A stretch of DNA of 9,306 nucleotides from Candidatus Sericytochromatia bacterium (GTDB lineage: Bacteria > Cyanobacteriota > Sericytochromatia > UBA7694). A model generated the notes under the pieces. That model did no database searches, had not been told where the DNA came from, and saw only the letters and a program-made list of their open reading frames with translations. This document shows, one piece after another, positions 5,439 through 9,306 of the stretch; the stretch's first letter is position 1, and the number at the start of each line of letters is the position of its first letter. Both the position numbers and the translations under genes were made by a program. The stretch spans positions 1 through 9,306 of the forward strand of contig CAJYHH010000466.1 of the NCBI GenBank assembly GCA_913773825.1. The letters are read 5' to 3'.

Positions 5439-6362
5439 CTGCTTTTTGTCGAGAATCTCTAAAATTCGAGAAAAGTCCTCTGGCAACGGCGCTTCAAGAC
5501 TGATTTCAAGATCTGTGCGCGGATGCCTAAACGACAGGCGATAAGCGTGAAGCAAAGGACGCTCAACCTTAAAAGCATGTTTGCGCTTTGTGCCATAAAC
5601 ACTGTCCCCGACAATCGGGTGATGCACATGGCGCAAATGTACTCTGATCTGATGAGTCCGGCCTGTATCAAGCTCCAACGCCAACCAGGTATAACCTTCA
5701 AAGCGTTTCACAACCTGCCAGTGTGTCCGGGCAAAACGTCCGCCTTCTACAACCGCCATGCGCTGGCGTTCAATCGGATGGCGATCAATCGGCGCTTCAA
5801 TGCTGCCCTGATCATCACGAAATCCCTGTTCTGCCAGAGCGTAATAACAGCGCTTCATCACACGCGCCTGCAATTGCTGCTGCAAAGCCTGATGTGCCAT
5901 ATCGTTTTTGGCTACGGCTAATAAACCACTGGTTTCTTTATCTAAACGATGAACAATGCCAGGGCGCTCAACCCCCCCAATGCCGGATAAATCCTGACAG
6001 TGATGCAGCAGAGCATTAACCAAAGTGCCAGAACCATGGCCCGCCCCTGGATGGACAACCATGCCAACGGGCTTATTAATTACCAGCAGATCAGCATCTT
6101 CATAAACAATATCTAAAGCAATATCTTCAGCGGTGATTTCCAGGGTTTTGACTTCTGGAATATCCCAACTGAGCTGATCGCCTGTTTTGAGTTTATAACC
6201 GGCTTTGCTAATCGCTTCGTCATTGACGCGCACACAACCTTCATCAATCCATTTGCGCAAAAGTGAACGACTGGGTGAGTTTTCTTGCTGGCCCAGAATC
6301 TCGTTAAGAACATGGTCCAGACGTTGTTTATTATGGGTTTCTGTAACTAAATATTGAGACAT
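5430..6362 (-). CDS. RluA/RluD-family 23S rRNA pseudouridine synthase
   Basis: Enzymes of this family isomerise uridine to pseudouridine in RNA; RluD acts on helix 69 of 23S rRNA. The 310-residue protein has an S4-type RNA-binding domain at about residues 13-72 (LLRKWIDEGCVRVND, then GDQLSW). The catalytic domain starts near 82 (IVYEDADLLVINKPVGMVVHP) and has the catalytic motif GIVHRLDKETSGLL with the essential aspartate at D141. The later RTHQIRVHLRHVHHPIVGD motif is intact. Length and S4 domain fit the RluC/RluD group, and RluD is more likely from the overall pattern; the exact uridine cannot be told. The ATG has no recognisable ribosome binding site. It follows the radical SAM gene by 96 bases on the same strand. 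Confidence 0.95.
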   Translation of the reverse strand: MSQYLVTETHNKQRLDHVLNEILGQQENSPSRSLLRKWIDEGCVRVNDEAISKAGYKLKTGDQLSWDIPEVKTLEITAEDIALDIVYEDADLLVINKPVGMVVHPGAGHGSGTLVNALLHHCQDLSGIGGVERPGIVHRLDKETSGLLAVAKNDMAHQALQQQLQARVMKRCYYALAEQGFRDDQGSIEAPIDRHPIERQRMAVVEGGRFARTHWQVVKRFEGYTWLALELDTGRTHQIRVHLRHVHHPIVGDSVYGTKRKHAFKVERPLLHAYRLSFRHPRTDLEISLEAPLPEDFSRILEILDKKQKS

Positions 6363-6368
6363 GGGGGT

Positions 6369-6374
6369 ATTTTA
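6369..6374 (-). promoter_or_regulatory. Possible -10 box giving a leaderless rluD-like mRNA
   Basis: On the minus strand TAAAAT (6369-6374) ends six bases before the ATG at 6362, so transcription would start at or next to the start codon. This fits the missing ribosome binding site. No good -35 is seen. Confidence 0.25.
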
Positions 6375-6458
6375 GCGGGGCCTGAAGGTGATGGGCTATG
6401 GGCTCTGAATAATTGCTTGAGAATTGCGCCTAAAATAAACAGACCGAGATAACCCAAA

Positions 6459-7454
6459 CTAAGCGACAGTTCTGAGTTTAAGCTCTTTGACCCAAAGTGC
6501 AACCTGCTCACGTTCATCTCTGTCTAGCACCCGATCCAGACCCGGTCGATCAGCCGCTTTATACATGGGCCGATACTGATGCATGATATTTACAGCCACA
6601 CCAGGATAGTCTTTTGCCAGCATTTCTAAAACCGGTCGTGTACAACATTCTAAGTGCCCTGGCACCACCAGATGCCTGACCAGTACAGCAGCACCTTGCT
6701 GAACATAAGCATTTAGATTATTGCAAAAAGTATTTAGATAATCGCTTATTTTAGTCAGCTTCCAGGCACAGCTGTCATTACCATGTTTAAAATCAGGCAG
6801 ATAAATGTCTGCCACACCTTCCATCAAGTCCAGACCTTCAGCTGACAAAGTGGCATTGCTGTTAAACACCAGTGGAGCTGTGACGCTTGGGTCTAAAGCT
6901 AAAGCCAGCTCAAAAATCGCGTGAAGCTGGGGCTCTGGTGTACCCCCAATCAGACTAATGGTGCGATAACGCGATTTTTGCTTTAACAGCGTGTTCGCTA
7001 AATCTTCTGGATTTAAAACCGCTCCAGCGGCCAAATCAAAGGTTTCGCGCCAGTTATGGCAATACAGACAATGCATCGTACAACCGCTAAAAAACACTGC
7101 CCAAGTGGGGCTTAAAGGCGCTTCTTCACCCCAATGTAAATAAGAGCCTGAAATCCGCGGCTGGGCGTCTAAGCGACAATAACCTGTTTCACCATTTAAA
7201 CGATTAACGCGACAATTATGCACACAAAAATTACAGCTGGCCAATAAGCGCCGAGCCAGTTCCAGCTTTATGTCTAGCCAGCTAAAACCTGATTGTTCAG
7301 AAAATCCAGCCAAATCGGGTACTTGTTTACGCCAGATTTTTAAACCTTTATCATGCCAATAGCGTAATTCTTTCAGACTGAGCGTAGCCGGATCAGAACA
7401 AGACAATAGCATAGCCTTGCTGCGCGTTCTGACAGGCAAAGGTGTTTGTGTCAT
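6459..7454 (-). CDS. Radical SAM protein, PflX-like (COG1313 type)
   Basis: This 331-residue protein resembles PflX, a homologue of the pyruvate formate-lyase activating enzyme whose substrate is not settled. The radical SAM cluster motif CTMHCLYC is at residues 125-132 (C125, C129, C132), preceded by FFSG. A GGTPEP motif at 170-175 matches the SAM-binding GGE region. An N-terminal cysteine set, CNFCVHNC (C74, C77, C81) with C93 in GETGYC, is typical of the PflX group and probably binds metal. LPDFKHG near 220-226 is also typical. No glycyl-radical enzyme is encoded beside it. It begins 5 bases after the small membrane protein gene, so the two are co-transcribed. The first 25 residues are not conserved-looking and the start could be later. 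Confidence 0.88.
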   Translation of the reverse strand: MTQTPLPVRTRSKAMLLSCSDPATLSLKELRYWHDKGLKIWRKQVPDLAGFSEQSGFSWLDIKLELARRLLASCNFCVHNCRVNRLNGETGYCRLDAQPRISGSYLHWGEEAPLSPTWAVFFSGCTMHCLYCHNWRETFDLAAGAVLNPEDLANTLLKQKSRYRTISLIGGTPEPQLHAIFELALALDPSVTAPLVFNSNATLSAEGLDLMEGVADIYLPDFKHGNDSCAWKLTKISDYLNTFCNNLNAYVQQGAAVLVRHLVVPGHLECCTRPVLEMLAKDYPGVAVNIMHQYRPMYKAADRPGLDRVLDRDEREQVALWVKELKLRTVA

Positions 7455-7459
7455 TTGCT

Positions 7460-7822
7460 TTAACTCTGTGGCTTAAAGCTGTGTATCAGCCAGATCGCCA
7501 GCATCACGGCCAATGCAGGTATCAACAGCATTCTTAACCCCAGCAAGACGCGCAAAACAGCTGTAATTAACCCAAGTGTCACGGGCCAAAAAACCAATAA
7601 CACCAATACAGCTAAACTAAGCGGCACAAGCAGCTTAAGCGGTAAACGGCGCAAATAGAGCTGCTGGCTCAGACGCCAATAAGACTCTGGCCGCAAACCC
7701 AGTTCTGCCGGATTGCGACAAAGCAAGGGTTCATATTCACTAAAGCCCTCTAGCTGGCGATAAAGGGCCTGACGTGAAGCTTCGTCCGCTGCATCAGCGG
7801 CATCAAATCGCTTGTGCGGCAT
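7460..7822 (-). CDS. Small membrane protein of unknown function
   Basis: This is a 120-residue protein if started at the ATG at 7820-7822. The N-terminal 60 residues are hydrophilic and cytoplasmic-looking (KRFDAADAADEASRQAL, then LGLRPESYWRLSQQLYLRR). They are followed by hydrophobic segments at about 63-84 and 97-114, with a semi-hydrophobic stretch between. I recognise no family. I chose the ATG because GGGGGTG lies three bases upstream. A TTG start at 7858 would add 12 residues but has no ribosome binding site, and a TGC-TAAGAT extended -10 (7839-7847, minus strand) lies inside that extension. If that -10 is real, the leader is only about ten bases. The 5-base gap to the radical SAM gene implies a shared transcript. 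Confidence 0.65.
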   Translation of the reverse strand: MPHKRFDAADAADEASRQALYRQLEGFSEYEPLLCRNPAELGLRPESYWRLSQQLYLRRLPLKLLVPLSLAVLVLLVFWPVTLGLITAVLRVLLGLRMLLIPALAVMLAIWLIHSFKPQS

Positions 7823-7959
7823 GAACACCCCCAAACAAATCTTAGCATTTTCAGCCAAAGCGGAGTCTGATTTAGGGCCAAGAGAATTTCAGACCACTTC
7901 AGGAACTTTAGCAGCGTGTCGGCCGTCACAGGAAAAAGTGCAACGGATGGAGATGTTGA

Positions 7960-8202
7960 ATGCGGAATTTTCACCCCTTGATCAGCGGACAGAGCGGTGG
8001 ACCAAGCAGCGGACAGGCCAAAGAGTTGGATAATCTACAGCTTATGGAACAACGCGTCAAGCAACTAGAATCCTTGGTGCTTGAAATGCGCCTCGAACTC
8101 GAAGAACTCAGAGCTACCGTCAATCCCAATAATCAGAAGCAAATCGAAAAAATGCAGGCCTACCAACGACGACTTGACGACATGTTTGGACTCGCTGGCT
8201 AA
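7960..8202 (+). CDS. Small coiled-coil protein of unknown function
   Basis: This 80-residue, charged protein has a flexible Gly/Ser/Pro-rich start (residues 9-20). A heptad-like helix follows at about residues 24-53, with leucine, valine or methionine at regular spacing (LQLMEQRVKQLESLVLEM, then LELEELRATV). A second amphipathic helix at 58-76 ends in RRLDDMFGLAG. GGAG lies seven bases before the ATG, a good ribosome binding site. It is divergent from the small membrane protein gene and has no clear promoter or terminator. I do not recognise it; SlyX-like small coiled coils are similar in size but lack matching motifs. Confidence 0.6.
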   Translation: MRNFHPLISGQSGGPSSGQAKELDNLQLMEQRVKQLESLVLEMRLELEELRATVNPNNQKQIEKMQAYQRRLDDMFGLAG

Positions 8203-8412
8203 AAGCTCAAGATCCAAACCGTTTATCAAAAACGCTCTAAACATATTCACTCATTCCTACATCCCACCCCATTTACACTCACTTTTTAGTCCTGATCGAC
8301 TTACTGTTCCCCTTTATAGCCCTTTTCAAACCGGCACCGTAAACGGTCCCTCAATGCTTGATATGTTTTTGCTAAACGCTTTAATACAGAACTTAAAGCA
8401 GATATCTAACCA

Positions 8413-8442
8413 CTGACTTCTGCTGCAAGCTGCTGCTAAACT
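8413..8442 (+). promoter_or_regulatory. cmk: Candidate cmk promoter
   Basis: CTGACT (8413-8418) and TAAACT (8437-8442) are 18 bases apart, with TGC immediately before the -10. Start near 8449 gives a leader of about 60 bases. The -10 sequence is the same as in the promoter after cmk. Confidence 0.4.
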
Positions 8443-8473
8443 GAAGCAGTTTGTCGATCTTTGTCCATTACGA

Positions 8474-8486
8474 GTCCCTTAGGGAC
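8474..8486 (+). repeat. Palindrome GTCCCTTAGGGAC in the cmk leader
   Basis: Six-base arms around a central T form an exact inverted repeat 22 bases before the cmk start codon. It could be an operator or a small leader hairpin, or be due to chance. Confidence 0.3.
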
Positions 8487-8508
8487 CCTAGAATTGCTAG
8501 ATATTGTC

Positions 8509-9204
8509 ATGCCTATCGAAAATCATTCAAATTCAACTCCTGTCATCGCCATTGACGGTCATGCTGGTGCAGGTAAAAGCACCGTTGCTGATCTGGTTGC
8601 CCATACCCTCGGCTTTTGGCACGTCAACACGGGCCTCTATTATCGCGCTGTCACCTGGCTAGCCTTTGAGCACCAGCTCCAGCTCGACGATCAAGTGGGC
8701 ATTGAAGCCCTTGCCCATCAAGCCCAAATCGAAGTGCGTGAAGGTAAAACCCAGCAAGAAGTGTTTATTGCTGAGCGCGCCATTACTGATTTAGTTCGCA
8801 CGCCTGAAATTAACCGCGCCATCTCACCGGTTTCAGCTTTTGCCGGCGTACGCAGCGCCATTACCAGCCGCTTGCAGAGCCTGACCCATTCTCGCGGCAT
8901 TATTATGGACGGGCGCGACATTGGCACAGTAGTCTACCCACATGCAGCCTTAAAAATTTTCTTGACCGCTTCGGTTGATGAGCGGGCTCGCCGCCAACAC
9001 GCAGAAGCGCTCGCCAAAGGCCAGCAGATTAGCTTTGAAGACTTACGTCAGATGATCATCTCTCGTGACGACCAGGATTCTCAGCGTAGCGTTGCGCCAC
9101 TTAAACAAGCTGATGATGCAATCTGTATCGATTCAACGGGCAAAACACCTAAAGAAATTGCAACTGAAATTCTTATGCTCTGGGAGCGTAAAATTCAGGC
9201 CTGA
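8509..9204 (+). CDS. cmk: Cytidylate kinase
   Basis: Cytidylate kinase phosphorylates CMP and dCMP with ATP, recycling them toward CTP and dCTP. From ATG 8509 the protein has 231 residues, close to the usual 220-230. The P-loop GHAGAGKST is at 17-25, the acceptor-side motif NTGLYYRAVTWLA at 40-52 and the hallmark MDGRDIGTVVYPHA at 133-146. The LID arginines lie near 159-162 (RARR), and SRDDQDSQRSVAPLKQADDA at 185-204 is typical. A TTG at 8461 would add 16 residues before the family's start and has no ribosome binding site, so I rejected it. The ATG also lacks a strong one. In many bacteria rpsA or plsC follows cmk; here a new promoter follows. Confidence 0.97.
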   Translation: MPIENHSNSTPVIAIDGHAGAGKSTVADLVAHTLGFWHVNTGLYYRAVTWLAFEHQLQLDDQVGIEALAHQAQIEVREGKTQQEVFIAERAITDLVRTPEINRAISPVSAFAGVRSAITSRLQSLTHSRGIIMDGRDIGTVVYPHAALKIFLTASVDERARRQHAEALAKGQQISFEDLRQMIISRDDQDSQRSVAPLKQADDAICIDSTGKTPKEIATEILMLWERKIQA

Positions 9205-9221
9205 TGCGCCTCGGCATTTGC

Positions 9222-9250
9222 TTGACAGGGCCAACCCCCTGTACTAAACT
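9222..9250 (+). promoter_or_regulatory. Strong promoter directed out of the right edge
   Basis: A consensus TTGACA (9222-9227) and TAAACT (9245-9250) are 17 bases apart, starting 18 bases after the cmk stop. An inverted repeat ACAGGG/CCCTGT (9225-9230 with 9237-9242) overlaps the -35 and spacer. Start near 9257. Two in-frame ATG codons follow, at 9270 and 9282 (the second reads MFFKQAF and has AGAAG just before it), and stay open to the edge, but too little is visible to call a gene. Confidence 0.7.
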
Positions 9251-9306
9251 TACTGTGTGTCCAATCTGGATGCCACAGAAGATGTTTTTCAAACAAGCTT
9301 TTAAAG

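Larger units (their letters stand above)
8203..8508. other. Non-coding stretch between the coiled-coil gene and cmk
   Basis: About 300 bases with no convincing gene. The left part is pyrimidine-rich on the plus strand and shows no terminator. TTGATA (8358-8363) followed 18 bases later by TAATAC is a weak promoter. The right end holds a better promoter and a small palindrome (listed separately). Confidence 0.5.

Noticed and set aside
5523..6019. Plus-strand open frames opposite the pseudouridine synthase.
   Set aside because: They are shadows of a well-supported gene on the other strand.
8081..8416. 111-codon plus-strand frame overlapping the coiled-coil gene.
   Set aside because: Low-complexity Ser/Lys/Pro composition, overlaps a better gene in another frame and has no family resemblance.
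8461..8508. N-terminal extension of cmk from a TTG start.
   Set aside because: It has no ribosome binding site, lies before the family's normal start and contains the palindrome and probable leader.
1..9306. Mobile elements, CRISPR arrays, toxin-antitoxin or phage-defence genes.
   Set aside because: I searched for transposase or integrase motifs, regularly spaced repeats and typical small gene pairs and found none. The tRNA has no duplicated 3' end nearby that would mark an integration site.

Overview
The window is ordinary-density bacterial chromosome of moderate GC with AT-rich intergenic DNA. I see no insertion sequence, prophage, CRISPR array or sign of recent transfer. A flagellar export gene makes it a flagellated lineage. 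Two tandem RemA/DUF370 genes, a tRNA-Val(GAC) without an encoded CCA end, and sigma70-like promoters (several with extended -10 boxes) suggest a non-proteobacterial group, such as a Firmicutes-like or cyanobacteria-related (Melainabacteria/Sericytochromatia-type) bacterium. That placement is a guess.

Layout. (1) 1-3361, minus strand: a three-gene operon read right to left. It holds a TPR-repeat protein, a protein that looks like a GT-B glycosyltransferase, and flhA, which runs off the left edge. The first two overlap by ATGA, and flhA follows after 19 bases. (2) 3362-4280, plus strand: a promoter, a foldable leader, tRNA-Val and its terminator, then a separate promoter, leader, rpsT (ribosomal protein S20) and a very strong terminator. 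(3) 4281-5438: about 500 bases of AT-rich DNA with several short repeats, then a good promoter and two adjacent RemA-like genes closed by a terminator shared with the convergent gene. (4) 5430-7822, minus strand: a small membrane protein, a PflX-like radical SAM protein (5-base gap) and an RluD-type pseudouridine synthase. (5) 7960-9306, plus strand: a small coiled-coil protein of unknown function, then cmk (cytidylate kinase), and a strong promoter pointing out of the right edge.

How the genes fit together. rpsT, the tRNA, the pseudouridine synthase (rRNA modification) and cmk (CTP/dCTP supply) are core translation and nucleotide functions. The flhA operon concerns flagellar assembly, and its two upstream genes could add a sugar modification to a flagellar protein, which is inference. 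The RemA pair is the most distinctive part. RemA is a DNA-binding activator of biofilm matrix genes in Bacillus, and here it is duplicated, with the two copies differing at DNA-contact positions and in their C-terminal tails. No clearly new multi-gene system is evident. The best leads are the RemA pair with its repeat-bearing upstream region and the TPR/glycosyltransferase-like pair in front of flhA.
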